DNA from: Isoetes taiwanensis
Lineage: Eukaryota; Streptophyta; Lycopodiopsida; Isoetales; Isoetaceae
Assembly: GCA_021234155.1 (NCBI GenBank)
Contig: JAJEKV010000052.1
Location: 9,997,284 to 10,061,283, forward strand
DNA: 64,000 bases
Direction of reading: 5' to 3'
In this document: positions 1 to 12,244 of the stretch, one piece after another
Layout: the number at the start of each line of letters is the position of its first letter
Numbering within the stretch: the first letter of the stretch is position 1
Position numbers and translations under genes: made by a program
The notes under the pieces: generated by a model
The model's database searches: none
What the model saw: the letters and a program-made list of their open reading frames with translations, nothing else
What the model was told of the DNA's origin: nothing

Positions 1-2757
1 AATGATGATATTTCAGATCATATGGGGACGATGATCTAGGATGTGTAATGGATCCGTCCAAGTATGGAAATGTAATGACATGATACCCTAATATTGATTT
101 ATTTAATTATATTTTATGTGGTAGATAACTCGTGGGATGCATGTGATCAAGGAACGAATCTTAGTTCAATCTTGTACAAAACATGAAGGACGCTAATGTA
201 AACGTCTTCATGTGGAGCATGAACAAAGGAGGCCGGATGATGTGAAGGTATGGTTTTACATTTGCTTATTTTCTCTACAATTGGTAGATGATCGAGTGGT
301 ACAATTGGAATAAAGTGGGAAAGAATGTCAAAGCGTAATATAATTATCTATGAAGGTGAGCTTTCCTTATCAAATCAGGTGAGTTATTTCTACATTAAGG
401 AGATGTTAAGTGGTTTGCCGAAGTTGATGCTTCCGGATCTTTGAGTATGAGGTGATAATATATCCTCCGCCTATTGTTCTCGACTCAACTTGAGATAGGT
501 TATAATTGAGTGCACGATAACAAGAATGCACCTAAAATAAGCTACACAAGCTGAAGATAAGTTGCCCGGATTGCATATGATGGTTTAGGGTTGTGAAAAT
601 GGCTAGTTTGAAAATATTATATAGATAGTTATGGAATTGACATAGAAGAAAAATGCCATTATCCTATACAATGACTCTAGTTGGAGATCAAAGTTTGGTG
701 CATGTTCTGTAAGCCTTTTGTGCATGTTTCCATCCAAGGTTATACTTGAAGTAGGATTTGGAGGATTGTAGACGATTCTTATATTTGTTGAGCTTAAAAG
801 TAAGTGTTTTTCGTAACACACAGATCTGATCAATGGATTGAGTAAATAGAGAATGATCCTAAACGTTTGGTCAAGATATATTGAGAAGTAGACATAGTAG
901 TGGAACCTAAAAGTATAAGGACATACTTGAGCTGAGGTGAAAGGAAATGCTATAGCAAGGTGAAATGCCACATTTGAAATTATATAATTTGATAGGAAGG
1001 ATCTGACAATATGCCCAAGTTGGGGTTACTTGTCTATATACTTGTGCTCTTTATCGAGTCTTTTGAGAGATATATTAGAAGGATGTTAATTTCATCACAA
1101 TCTATCAAGGAAAATAAGCATCTGTTGGGGATTCCATCATTGAATTCTTGCTAGTGACGGAAGGAAACTTGATGGTTTGAATAGTTTGGATTGGTTCGAT
1201 GTATTCTAGCTCGGATTAGTAAAGAAGCTAATTGGATTATGCGTGAGAACATGCCAGCAATTTTCGAAAGTGTAAGAATAGAGGTTTTGTTTGATATATC
1301 GATAAAGGCTTTTATAGCTTTGACCGATGTGGGGAAAAGTTAGCTGACTGCTAATAGAAATTAACCTATGTAATGGGCGTGGATTTATAGAGCAGATGAG
1401 CAATGTCTATCGAAATTACTTTTATAGCTTAAGGTACTTGATTATTCCCGATATGTTAAATAGGCTTCTTTGAGAGATTCTATATTGTAGACTATGATTG
1501 CAATCATTCTAGGCTCTCTTATATTGATTGTATGTGCTTTATAACCTTGCGATACTCGTGATCGGCGGACTTAACTATGTATTCTACTTGTCACTTTTTG
1601 GATTTGGCCACCCAAGAAGTTTCGTGTGAGTACATATTGAGTTCGATCTGAGCATCTATGTTGCCATGGTGGGCTTAGTATTTTAATGTATAGAACCCTC
1701 TATAAAAAAAAAATGCTAGATTCATTCTGTGGGTGAAGTTGCATTAGGCTTGGTTGGGTTATACTTAAGTTTTGCTGCATTATATGCATAAGCATAGACA
1801 TAGTTAGTAACAATTGAGTTTGATTCCAAGCTATGTGTACGCCAAATTCGTCATTATTATCTTTGTCAAGCTAGGCAAGTTTGGAAAGATATGAGGTGGT
1901 TTGTGTCACAAAGAAACCATTTAGCACTTGAGTATTTGGCTGGCTTTGTGCTTGGTAAGGCCATAGCGGTGTCATGGAAGGATCTTTATTTCATGTTAAG
2001 TGTTTTGATTAAGATGCCACATATAAAGAAGCTTACTTATTTATGAGAAGTATTTATTGGTGAGATATCTCTACGGTATGCGAAATTGTAAGGCGAGATG
2101 GAGCCTCTTGGAATTATTTTGAGTTTGTATTTTCTTACCTAATTCAAGTAAAGCTATCTATGCATGTTACAGATCATGGAACATAGTTAATTTTGAAGAA
2201 GCACGTTAATGGATTTAAAGAGATAAATGGCATCTGGGTGATGTTCAGAGGAGGCATAAGTAGCCAAGATTATTTATCCTTAGCATGAGCTATTTACGGG
2301 CAAGTGCTTAATCGATATTGTCAAGGGCTTCAAAGGCGAAGATGGTTTAATGGCATATGTGGTTTACAATGATATGTTGAGAAGAAAAGTAGCTCCTTGC
2401 ATTGGTTTCAAGCTTGTAATTTCATTTGTTACAATGCATGTATGATTTTCATTCAACTAAGGAAATGTGGTGCTCCAATGTGAAAATGGAAGTCTAGATG
2501 GGTTTGATTCCTTGGGATAAAGATCTTAATGTTGAAGAAGATTGATGCAGTATAAGCAAGCCTGGTCAACTCATTGATTATGTGGGAAGAAATTATTATA
2601 TTCATGGCTGACCAAAGAAGGGAAGAAAGAATAATTATGATGATAAGTCGTCGTTATTATATCGTTGGTCATGAAAGTTTAACTCTATGATCGATTGGAT
2701 ACTCCGTTATTTTGGAACGACCCATGAGGACATGGGTTAAATTTTAGAAGGGGAGAA
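1..2757 (+). pseudogene. Decayed 3' internal part of a Ty3/gypsy retrotransposon
   Basis: No long open frame survives. Around 1860-2030 one frame reads like a rotted integrase: a WKDMRWFV-type patch followed by a WKDLYFML-type patch, in the places where gypsy integrases have FWPxM and the W-K/E-D-I-S-M-D-F block. Near 2170 a TDHGT patch resembles the S-D-R-G-T block that carries the second catalytic Asp. The segment ends at a purine tract (about 2747-2757, AGAAGGGGAGAA) placed directly against an LTR start, exactly where a polypurine tract belongs. The 5' half of the element lies outside the window. The position relative to the LTR is strong evidence; the protein matches are weak and read by eye. 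Confidence 0.55.
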
Positions 2758-5320
2758 TGTAACGAGCTTGGCCCATTAGCAGGCATGTAGTTTACATTTT
2801 ATTATTGATGCTTATGGAGAATATTCTAATTGATCATTACATGAGAAATACATATTATGTATAAGGAGTTTATACTAAATTCATGTGATAAAATCAAAAG
2901 GGCATCGGTTTGTATGAGGGTTTTCGAAGAAGGCGAAGGAGCAAATTTTGGGCAGTTTTGCTGGACCGAACTTTAGAGCATCATATCTCGGAAACCCGAG
3001 ATCCAATTCAGGTAATTTTTACTTTGTTGGAAAGGTTTTCAAATCAGCTTTCCGGATTGGGTCTGATAAGGCCGAAATTCATCGGATGAGGGAGATATGG
3101 CAGAAATAGTGAAGCTGTATCAGAATTGATCGCTAATGTATCTTTTTGTGCAGCTTGCTTCCCGGAGATAGGAGCTGAAAGGAGGGATATTTTGAGAGAA
3201 AAACAGGTGCAAGGAGTCAAAGGATCATCATTGAAGTGGTTCTCAGGTGGGTGGTTTGCCGCTTACACCAGGGAAGCTTAGATTGCGTGGATTGTTCTTG
3301 TTGTTAAAAGAGAATCGTGATTTAATGATTTGAATTAAGAGTATAAAGAACTGGGTGATCCCGAATGTGATGATATGGGATTGAATGTATTTTGCCATCT
3401 TGGTATATACAAAGAAGTAAGAACTAAGCTAAGCTTATTGTAAGAAGCCGGGAATAGTCCTTGATATTGTAGATAGTAGGGCAAACCTTGTATATAGTAA
3501 ATGGAATCGGCAACAAAGAATATAGAGATTGTTTCGCTTGGAGAAGCGAACTCAATTAGAACCTTGAGTTCATGTAGCTTATGGGAGCTGCATGGAGGTT
3601 CTAACAAGGGCATGGAAGGCACCATCGGCTCCATGAGATAAAAAACTAATTTAGAAAATAGATAGAGATGTATATATACCTTTGGTGATTATTAGATTGA
3701 AGTTAAGATGCTAAGATAAAAATACGATAGGGAATTGCAACCGCTAAGGAACAACCGCAGATAATGCGTTAATCTTTCGGTTCGATAGTAAGAGATGTCA
3801 AAAGGCCTAAAAAGAAGCTTATGGGGGCTTCTTCAAGATGGCAATGGCATGGAGAATTGCTGGCCAAATAAAATGCTAAGTTATGTAATTAATTTATTAG
3901 TAAGAAAAAGAAGCTAATATATTGAATTGCATATGAGTATTCTCAGAAGATATTCACTCCTTATGGGGAGTGATTTTGGGAAAGCATCTGGTAGAAGTAT
4001 GTTGTAGTCGTTAGGTGATCCTTATACCTTATATGGATGTAAAAGGGATATCATGCTTGTTTGGAAATAGGACATTATGACATCCTAGAATAAGCTTTTC
4101 CTATGGGGAGGAAAATGCTAGACCCTTTATGTGTTCTTATATAATATATTTAGACGTGCTAAATGCTTGAATACCATGGTGATGTGTCAAGGTTGCATTA
4201 TGTTAGAATGTGCTTGTTGAATATTTGACATCATGTGGTAGAACATGAATGTGATCCGTCTATGATATCATTGCAAATGTTGACATTATTCTATGTTGTT
4301 CTGGGTAAATGCATAGGCAATGCATGTGAATCATGACTCTTGATTCTTGGAGCATATGATGATGAACATGGTTTAAGCTCGATATGTGGGCATATGCTAA
4401 GTTCTTGGCCGATACATGAGTGCATAATCTCCCGGGCCGAGTCCATTTCGCGTGGCTTGGACTTGCGGTTGTTCTTGTTCTTGACATCGGGCGTTGTCAC
4501 CCCAAATGAGGGTGCTTCGTCGCTACATGGCTTGGAAGTGGTCCCTAGTCTTTGGACGCAGCTGGGAGGGTGTGTACACATGAGGCTTACCCGCCTGTAT
4601 TTGTTTGCGGGGCCCGATCAAAATGTGGCCTTCATAGAACCGAGTAGGTAACCGCGCATGTTTATGGATATCTCATGGTTCTTCATGGTCTCATGATTAT
4701 CTCTTGGTTATTGTAAGGTTATGACATGTGCATTTACATCTTATTTGGATGGCTTGATGGTGTTTTGATTCTTATTAGCATTGCTCATGTTATGTGCTAA
4801 TACTACATTCTTCGGTTCCTAGCATAGAGGAATTCTTAAGTAAGGCATCTAAGTCCGAGAATTACTATTGTGATTAGTACATCGTACATGTTTCTTGTTG
4901 ATTACGCCATCATTTTCTAAATGCCTCAAACCTCCACTTAGTCTTTAAGACTAACCCCACGTGTTCATGGTGTAAGCAGTTTCAGAAGTAGCAGAATGTA
5001 GCAGGGCAATTGAAGGGCACAACTGCGTGCAGTCTTCACTTATGGGAAGTTTGTATGCCTTTAGAAAGGCCTTATCATTCCTGGAGCTTATGGATATTAA
5101 ACTGCATATCATTATCTTGTATATGCCATAGAGTGCTATCATGTTTCAAATATGTATGTACTTCTAACTGTGGATTTGAAGACAAAGATTCAATTCTTTA
5201 CCAAGATTTCTTCAATAGAGTTACGTTATTCAACTCATGGATAACAATTTATCATTGACTCATGCAATGTTAGATGGGATTTCGGGTTACCTGGAGGGTT
5301 AACCCGGCAGGCCCGTTACA
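2758..5320 (+). repeat. Long (2.56 kb) 3' LTR of a Ty3/gypsy element
   Basis: The segment begins TGTAACGAGC after a polypurine tract and ends GCCCGTTACA. Its ends are therefore inverted repeats (TGTAACG/CGTTACA, 7 bp, or 10 bp with one mismatch) and carry the obligatory TG...CA. At about 2.56 kb it is long for an LTR. Short open frames inside (for example near 4260-4650, on both strands) match nothing and are probably chance frames in a more GC-rich patch. Only one LTR is in the window, so age and target duplication cannot be judged. Confidence 0.7.
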
Positions 5321-5350
5321 TCTATTCTATTCTTTTCTATTCTTTTCTAT
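5321..5350. repeat. TCTAT/TCTTT simple repeat beside the LTR
   Basis: Short imperfect tandem run of pyrimidine-rich 5-mers immediately after the LTR end. Similar (AGAAT)n tracts occur at about 11690 and 52503. Confidence 0.7.
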
Positions 5351-5950
5351 GGAGTTGCATAGGCGATACATAGAAATTGATGCAAGCATGTTTATAGGTC
5401 GAATGTTTATGGGTCTTTGATGTTAGCCTATGCAATGGTGGCCACAAGACCATCTCAAACTGACAAGCGGGTAATGCAAAGTTCCGTTTTAGCATAAATT
5501 TCAATATTATTGCATAGAACATTGAAATGTACATGTCCATAACTTCAAGGCTGCTTAATATGTGTTTACCCCCCTCACACATGTCTTCTTCAATTCAAAT
5601 GAAATGTTTATTCAATCTAAAATGGGCCCATCTACAAAACTCTGAAGCAATGACCTGCAAGATTTCCAACTTCTACAATAGCAAACAATAGACCAAAAAA
5701 AAAAGAGCATTGGACCCCATAGGCAATTTGGATATTATGGACAATAAAAAAATCAAATCAATAAAAATCATCTCCAGAAAATCATCTCGAGAATAATTCC
5801 CATCTTTCGAAGACCATTATAGCATAACATTTTACTTCGTAATATATACTGGACGTGGATATTAACTTGGTATTGAGAATTTGAAAACCATGTTAGAAAC
5901 CTCTGCTAATCAACATAAGAAGTGTGAATGCAAAACCACATATAGTTCTA
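5351..5950. other. Gene-free stretch
   Basis: I see only short unrelated open frames and AT-rich sequence between the LTR and the next transposon. No protein similarity is recognised. Confidence 0.5.
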
Positions 5951-6016
5951 AAAAACCACTATATCTATTCTTAACGGTTTGATAGCGGCTAATTATGACA
6001 ATGTCGTCGATTCGCG

Positions 6017-6167
6017 TAGCGAATCGGCATTCTTGCTCAAGACGAGCATGCATCGCATGCGTTTTGGGCCGTTCGTCAGGTTGGGCGTTTGCTACTTATT
6101 GCAGAGTTCTTCATCGACGTTTCATCGGCGCTTCCTCTTCTCTCAGCAGTACCTTATTCTCTTTGAA
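6017..6167. repeat. Direct repeat, copy 1 (partner 6346-6525)
   Basis: About 150 bp that recurs almost identically at 6346-6525. Shared landmarks are TAGCGAATCGGCATTC, TTGGGCCGTTCGTC, GCTACTTATTGCAGAG and CTTATTCTCTTTGAA. Copy 2 differs by a small CATGCATTG/GATGCATG insertion and a few single-base indels. Short open frames here are not conserved between the copies, so the repeat is probably non-coding. Confidence 0.85.
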
Positions 6168-6306
6168 TTGTTTCCAGGCAGGGGAGCGGCTTCTTCCTGC
6201 CTGGTTTGGCCAATTTGGCGTTGCTTTCGCTTTGTCCTTTTCGCCTTTAGCCTTCATCCATGACCTTCGTCCTCGATCCTAGTTTGTTAAGGAAGTCCTT
6301 TGGTAT

Positions 6307-6345
6307 TCGGGCGCTTTATTGGTTTCATGCGAGTCGCAGTGCAAG
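6307..6345. repeat. 39-bp direct repeat, copy 1 (partner 6995-7033)
   Basis: The 39-base unit beginning TCGGGCGCTTTATTGG and ending CGCAGTGCAAG occurs again, apparently without mismatch, at 6995-7033. The two copies bracket repeat copy 2 (6346-6525) and its downstream sequence. This suggests slippage or gap-repair duplication within the transposon. Confidence 0.85.
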
Positions 6346-7549
6346 TAGCGAATCGGCATTCTTGCTCAAGACGAGCATGCATGCATTGTATCGCGCCGTG
6401 ATGCATGCATCGCATCGCGTTTTGGGCCGTTCGTCGGGGTTGGGCGTTTGCTACTTATTGCAGAGTTCTTCATCGACGTTTCATCCGGCGTTTCCTCTTC
6501 TCTCAGATACCTTATTCTCTTTGAACCCACCCTCCCCCTTCTTTGTTTGCTATATTTTGTACAAGTTACATTTATCATGTTTTTCCACCCGGGTGGGTGA
6601 TGCTTTGTTTTCCACCCTTTGGGTGATGCTATTCTTTTGGTATGTTTCTCGTTTTGTTGTTGGTGATGTGCGGTGCGGGTTGGCGCCATCCGCTTTGACT
6701 TCTCCATGCGGGTTTTGGGAGTGATTCTATGCCTTACGCTTGTCTAAGCCCTTGTCGAAGGCTTATCACTAGGGTTTTTCCTCGAAAACCCAAAAAGGGC
6801 GAGGGTTTTTAATCCGTTGATAAGCTTTTCGGCAGTACATCAACCACTCATCTATTAGCATTGTATTTGTTTTGGGGTCCAAATGTTATAATTGGATTTT
6901 CCTTTATTTTTCGTGGGTAGTTCGCGATGTGTGCGGCTATCCACTTGGCCCACCATTGTAGAAATCACTTTGAGATGAATGAGAAGCCTATCTATCGGGC
7001 GCTTTATTGGTTTCATGCGAGTCGCAGTGCAAGAATTGTTTTTTGGGTGCTTTATGAATAACCACTATGGATAGCTACATCCTTTTAGGTGATACCTATG
7101 AATAGTGACCATGACAATCAACTCGGTATCGAAAAGCATTCTACAAATCACAACCATTTTATAACCTAATTATTAAGATAGTAAACCAGCATGAATAACC
7201 ACCATGGCATTTAAATTGGTATAAAAACCCATGCTATAAATCACTTCAACTTCTTTAAGCCATGTGAGAATAGAAAACCAACATAAACAACCATTGCCAT
7301 ATTTAAAGTGTTGTTGAAAAGCCATGCTACAAACTGATGTTGATTTAATAAGTCACGCTATGCTAGAAAACCAATAAAAATAGTCACAATTGATGTTAGA
7401 AACCATGTAATAAACTAATATCGACTTTAATATACCACGTTGTAACACAATATCAACATGAATAACCACGTACTAGTTATGAAAACCACTAAACTATGTG
7501 GTTATTATTACTAAGAATAAAATTTTTAACAACATCTATAGTGGTTTTT

Positions 7550-8643
7550 CATTGGTTTATTACAGTTGTTAAATTTTTGGGTGTCTTGCTAGGGAGGATC
7601 TCCATTCAAATTCCAATGCTGGAGCACCAAAACATACCAAACAGAGCTTTTTAGCCTCAACCTAACTGAAGGTACCCTGTGTGACCGGAAGAAAATGATG
7701 CACTGCGGTATTCTGATTCAAATAAGACGGGTCTGTTTGGAGCTCTAACAGAGGGTAAGATTTAGGGCATAAAGAATGAGCTCCATTCAAACAGAAGAAA
7801 ACCGAATGAAGACCCAAAATAGACGACCCATTAGGGCCAAAATGCGAATTTATCAGAGAATGAGCAGCAAATAAAAAATCTGGCTCGTGATTTTAAGCAA
7901 CTCTGCTGGATTTGGGCGGATTCCATAATAAAAATACATGCACTGTCTAAAAACAAAGATTAGAGTGGCAAAGCAGATTAGCCACACAGATCCATCGCAG
8001 CCGCTGGTATGTGGAGCAGCTATGGCGGATGTTTTGTTTACACGGATTGACGCTCCCTTGCTTTCATTCCGCAAATTCAAAAAAAATCCAGCGTCCCGGA
8101 ACGGGGAGAGGGAACGCCGCATGCGTCTTCACATGCGACGTTCGTGGCACAAATATCAAAGCCATCTCATTTTAATATTTTAATAAAAAAGATTTGACTA
8201 CTTTGAAAGCAGGTTCAACTTGAAGGTTGCTTTCCCGAGATTATGACATTTGCAGGATTATATAAAGAAGCAGTTGGTGTGGCTGAATGCACTCCACACA
8301 TAAGGAACCACACAGAGAGAGATGCATGGAAGAGATCCACAATGGGTGGTCGGGTTAAGAATGAGATTAAGAAAAGAGCTGGCAGAAGGGATATTCGAGG
8401 GATTGATTTGGTAGAGATCCACAATGTGTGGTGGCACAAGGGATATTCTATGTATTCAATCTTATCAAGATAAGGTGGTGGAGGCCAGCTGCATCCATCC
8501 AGGAAGAAGAATATATGGCTCGTGTTTCATGGTATGGGGTGAAATTAAAAAGGTGAACGTGTTAGAATATAACGTCTAGCCGTACTTTTAGGGGACAGAA
8601 AAGGAGGGCGCCAGCGTGGAAGCCAGGTAGGCAAGATGAGGGG
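7550..8643. other. Upstream region of the kinase gene, no gene recognised
   Basis: No coding region is recognised. A pair of related blocks, GAGATCCACAATGnGTGG followed by GGGATATTC, occurs near 8332-8400 and 8412-8450, so there is a small local duplication. The region runs into the TATA box of the kinase gene. Confidence 0.4.
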
Positions 8644-8650
8644 TATAAAA
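8644..8650 (+). promoter_or_regulatory. TATA box of the kinase gene
   Basis: TATAAAA lies 49 bases upstream of the ATG at 8699, which predicts a transcript start near 8675. It decides the start codon: an earlier in-frame ATG at 8636 lies upstream of the TATA box and would not be in the mRNA. Confidence 0.6.
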
Positions 8651-8698
8651 GGCTGCATTTTGGGGTGGAGGGGCGATCTGTGTATTGCATTGCCGAAA

Positions 8699-9526
8699 AT
8701 GAGACTACTTCAAAAGCCGAGCAATGGGGGTCTCGATTTCGAAGCAAAATACGAGCTTGTGGATGAAATGCTGGGGGACGGAGACACGGCAAAGGTCTGG
8801 GTCTGTGTGGACCGGCTTACCGGCGAGCGCCTGGCCTGCAAGGTCGTCCGCAAGAGGCGAAACCGGGACCAGGACGTGCAGCGGGAAATCGAACTGATGA
8901 CCCTGGTTTCCGGTCATCCCAACATCGTCGCCCTCCGGTCGACCTACGAGGACCCGTTGCACACCTACCTGGTAATGGATCTCTGCCCTGGCGGAGAGCT
9001 TTTTAACCTGATCCATGAAAAAGGCGGTCTCCCGGAAAATCTCGCCCGCCCCATTTTCCGGTCCCTCATTTCCGCCATTTCCCATTGCCATTCCCTCGGC
9101 GTCATCCACCGGGATCTTAAACTGGAAAATATCCTCCTCACCGGAAATGGCCTCGACATCAAACTGGCCGATTTCGGGCTCTCCATTCGTTGCTCCAATG
9201 ACCAACGGTTCAACGATTTGGTCGGTAGTCCCTTTTTTATGGCGCCGGAATTGGTCCGGAAAGCTGGTTATGGGCCGGAAGTTGATGTCTGGAGTGCCGG
9301 AGTTGTTTTGTATGTTTTGTTGAGTGGCGTTCCCCCCTTTTGGGGCCCCACTTCTTCCCAAATTTTTAAGGCTATCATTGATGGCTGTGTTTCGTTTGGA
9401 GATTCCCGGTGGTCGGATGTTTCTTCCGATGCCAAAAACCTTATTCTTGGCATGCTTTGCCGTTCCGCTTCTCAGCGTTTGACTCTCTCACAAGTTTTGC
9501 AACACCCTTGGCTTCTTTGCCACTGA
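8699..9526 (+). CDS. PEP carboxylase kinase-like Ser/Thr protein kinase
   Basis: A single-exon frame of 275 residues that is essentially a bare kinase domain, the size of plant PEP carboxylase kinases. That family phosphorylates PEP carboxylase in the cytosol and derives from the CDPK/SnRK group without the calcium-binding tail. Visible motifs: a glycine loop with the last Gly replaced (GDGDTAKV), the VAIK-type lysine in ACKVVRK, catalytic loop HRDLKLEN, metal-binding DFGLS, activation segment GSPFFMAPEL, VDVWSAGVVLYVLLSG, and a C-terminal QHPW. No EF hands or autoinhibitory region follow. The frame could be read 21 residues longer from 8636, but the TATA box argues for 8699. The coding sequence is more GC-rich than its surroundings. 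A CDPK-related kinase without regulatory domain is the alternative. PEPC as substrate is inferred from the family. Confidence 0.85.
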   Translation: MRLLQKPSNGGLDFEAKYELVDEMLGDGDTAKVWVCVDRLTGERLACKVVRKRRNRDQDVQREIELMTLVSGHPNIVALRSTYEDPLHTYLVMDLCPGGELFNLIHEKGGLPENLARPIFRSLISAISHCHSLGVIHRDLKLENILLTGNGLDIKLADFGLSIRCSNDQRFNDLVGSPFFMAPELVRKAGYGPEVDVWSAGVVLYVLLSGVPPFWGPTSSQIFKAIIDGCVSFGDSRWSDVSSDAKNLILGMLCRSASQRLTLSQVLQHPWLLCH

Positions 9527-9529
9527 ATT

Positions 9530-9568
9530 TTCCTTAATTGGAAACAATCTTCCTTAATTGGAAACAAT
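9530..9568. repeat. Tandem duplication in the kinase 3' UTR
   Basis: TTCCTTAATTGGAAACAAT occurs at 9530-9548 and again at 9550-9568 with one base between, starting just after the stop codon. Confidence 0.9.
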
Positions 9569-12244
9569 TTTGTTCAAAGCAAATACAATATAGTTACAAA
9601 CGCGTTCTCATATCAAGTTTTCATATGCCACGTTTTATCCGTTTTATGTCATCTATCTATATTTTTTTTCTATGTTGTAATAGTTTTAGTTAGTATGTGA
9701 ATGAATCTATCTTCTTCAATGGTAAGTATTAAGTAATGTGATCCGTTGGATGAAAATGACTATCTTCTTGACATAAAGGTAGGACTCTATTTCTTATGTT
9801 TGCATCACATGTGTAAATCAATAATCAACTTGCTCATAGTCACTTACTTTTTCGTGAAATTTAAGGCATGTAGATCTAACTTAGAGGGATCAACATAGAG
9901 CCCTCTCTACCCCTATATAATGAAATGGCATGAGCTTGTTGTTTCAAGAACAAATGGCTCGACGCGTAACAACTTGCTCATGTCCATTTCATATTACATA
10001 CAAACTAAAATCTTATGTGCCATCATACTTGTGTTTTGGGGCTTACGCTGTTGAACTATGCTATAATGTAATCTCCATGTTGCTACTAGATGGGAAATGG
10101 TAAATGTACCTATTAGTTGAGCAATACAAGGATTTCCAAAGGGCAAAAATGTGCAACAGGAGGCTTGGGCAGTTTTAGCATTAGTGAATTCAGTTTTGCT
10201 TGGACCATTTCCACACACAATATGCAGTCCTACTGCTACAAAGAAAAATGATAGAATAAAGCTTTTCCATTTCCATATTACACAATGGACTGCCAATTCA
10301 GGTTATGGTAGAGAAATGCCTGCACAGTTATGAACTTCCTCCTTGACATAACAACAAACCTTTAATTTGCCTGCCTTCGGACCAAGCAAACTCATTGTCA
10401 ACCTTGTCAACATCTCAGATAACATTTGACTTAAAGCCGTTGATCAATTGCACCATAAAAAGATGCAGGTCTTACATTCACCCAGGTAGTTAATACCTTT
10501 GTAAGGGGGAAAACTTAGATGTGGTTTTCTCGATAAGTGTCTTTCCCAAACATTTTGGTGGGTTTTTTCCATTTATGCTTTCATACAATACTACCCATGG
10601 AGACATATACATCATACACATGGGCATTTTACATTTAGCGAATAAAAAATGCCTAGAGAAATATGGGATCTTACATTTTGGCAAATAAAAAATACCCAAG
10701 GAAATAAGACACATACTATTGTAGATGACAGTTTCCTTTTTCCTTCTTTTTTTAGGGCTGCCGCCCGAGGGGAGGGTATCTTACCATCTATTAGTACACT
10801 GTGATATAATGGTAAATGTTATAGACCTAAGGCCGATTCAATGGTGACATATTATAGTCCCAAGAACAATCCATACCATTTATAAAGGATGGTTTCAAAG
10901 ACTGCATATTTCGTACACGTGGGCATTTCACATCTAAGCAAAACTAGCAAAAAGGCGCAACAGGAGGCTCGGGCAGTCTTAGGCTTGGAATCAGTTTTAC
11001 ATTGAATTGGTTAAATTAATGAATTCAAACTAGTACTTTTATATTAAATGCTAGATCAAAACAATGAAAATCAATATGGTAGCCATTAAATTGCATTTGT
11101 AGTTAGGCAAATGAATTGTTGATTTAAGAATGTTTTAGTAAAGTTGATTGTCTTACTTAGACCATCATATGCAAAGTCTTTCTTTCTATATTTTTCAAGT
11201 TCCATATCTAAACACCTTTACATAAGTTCAGATGCTGGATTGCAGAGGCAGACTATCTCCAGTTGTTTCTGTGTCGTGGGTTTGTATTCATGAGGTATAG
11301 CGGTTTGCCGCACTCAGTGTGCCATGTTTCTTTCTTTGTAATCAATTGCTTGGTTCAACCATTACTTATTTAACCTCACATTTACAATTTCCTCTACAAT
11401 TTCAACAGGTTCACTTTGTCTAGTTGAAATATATCTAGCTCCAAATGAGCATCTCATCAAGAACATATATATATTAGTAATGGATTCTCTTGAATGAAAT
11501 TTATTGAGCCTATTCATCTTGGAATTTCTAATAATAGGATCAGTCGAGCATGAGCTTCTTGAATGAAATATATTTGCTTTTTCATTTTGAAGCTACGACA
11601 TGCTGTAGCATTTGAGAGCTTGGATTTGAGTATGTGTTGAACTCTCACCTTTGTCGAGTAAGAAGCTCAGGCTGAATGATTAAAAACAAGAATAGAATAA
11701 AATAGAATAGAATAGTATATAATAGAATAGAAGAATGCAAATGCGTAGGTGCAAAACGTGACATAACATAAACAACTTTACCTGAGGGCACAAAAAGCAG
11801 ACATATTTTGCTACAACAAATACATAGTGCCAAACCCATGCAAGTCATAGACACATGCTGCAAAAATACAGAATACATGCCCTATGTAGCAACCAATATG
11901 ACCAAATATGATGACAAGGTTTGAGATCATTAAGCTCTCCATCAGCTTGGCCAATTGCACAGTCCAAAGGTATTTCTCGTAACCTATTAAAAAGCTGCAC
12001 AAAAAGAACAAAGTTAATTCCAACTATTTAGAAGCATGCATATGTCATCGAACAAGGCTATGCTTAGCATTATTACATGATTTGTTCCTGTTATTGATAT
12101 CTAACCACTACAGTCAACACTTATACATCAACCATGTTGCCCCAGCTTATATAATTGCTAAGTTTTTATCGTCCTATATTGGCAGCAAGGTATACTCATT
12201 ACAGAAATCTCCACATACAAGAGCAAAAAGGTTCTGAACTTTAA
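9569..12244. other. Gene-free stretch with a small dispersed repeat
   Basis: No coding exon is recognised. A block reading GCAACAGGAGGCTnGGGCAG, with similar flanks, occurs near 10153 and near 10957, so part of the region is duplicated. An (AGAAT)n tract lies at about 11690-11734. Confidence 0.45.
11690..11734. repeat. (AGAAT)n microsatellite
   Basis: Imperfect run of AGAATA/AATAG 5-mers on the plus strand, the same unit as at 52503-52538. Confidence 0.85.

Larger units (their letters stand above)
5951..7549. mobile_element. Non-autonomous DNA transposon with 13-bp terminal inverted repeats
   Basis: The segment starts AAAAACCACTATA (5951-5963) and ends with its exact reverse complement (7537-7549). 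The outer arms are AT-rich and full of scattered AACCA/AACCAC words. The centre (about 6000-7035) is more GC-rich and contains two sets of direct repeats. No transposase-like frame is present, so it would be a deletion derivative or a sequence-carrying non-autonomous element. No convincing target-site duplication flanks it, so the family cannot be assigned. Confidence 0.5.

Noticed and set aside
603-971. 122-codon minus-strand frame
   Set aside because: Low-complexity aromatic and hydrophobic composition, antisense to a decayed retrotransposon, no motif.
4260-4651. Overlapping open frames on both strands within the long LTR
   Set aside because: Several frames are open at once in a GC-richer patch; no motif, and the LTR context makes a host gene unlikely.
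8636-8698. Upstream in-frame ATG extending the kinase by 21 residues
   Set aside because: It lies upstream of the TATA box at 8644, and the extra residues do not resemble kinase N-termini.
8705-9361. 218-codon minus-strand open frame opposite the kinase
   Set aside because: It is the antisense shadow of a GC-rich coding exon and has no protein-like motif; the plus frame has every kinase block.
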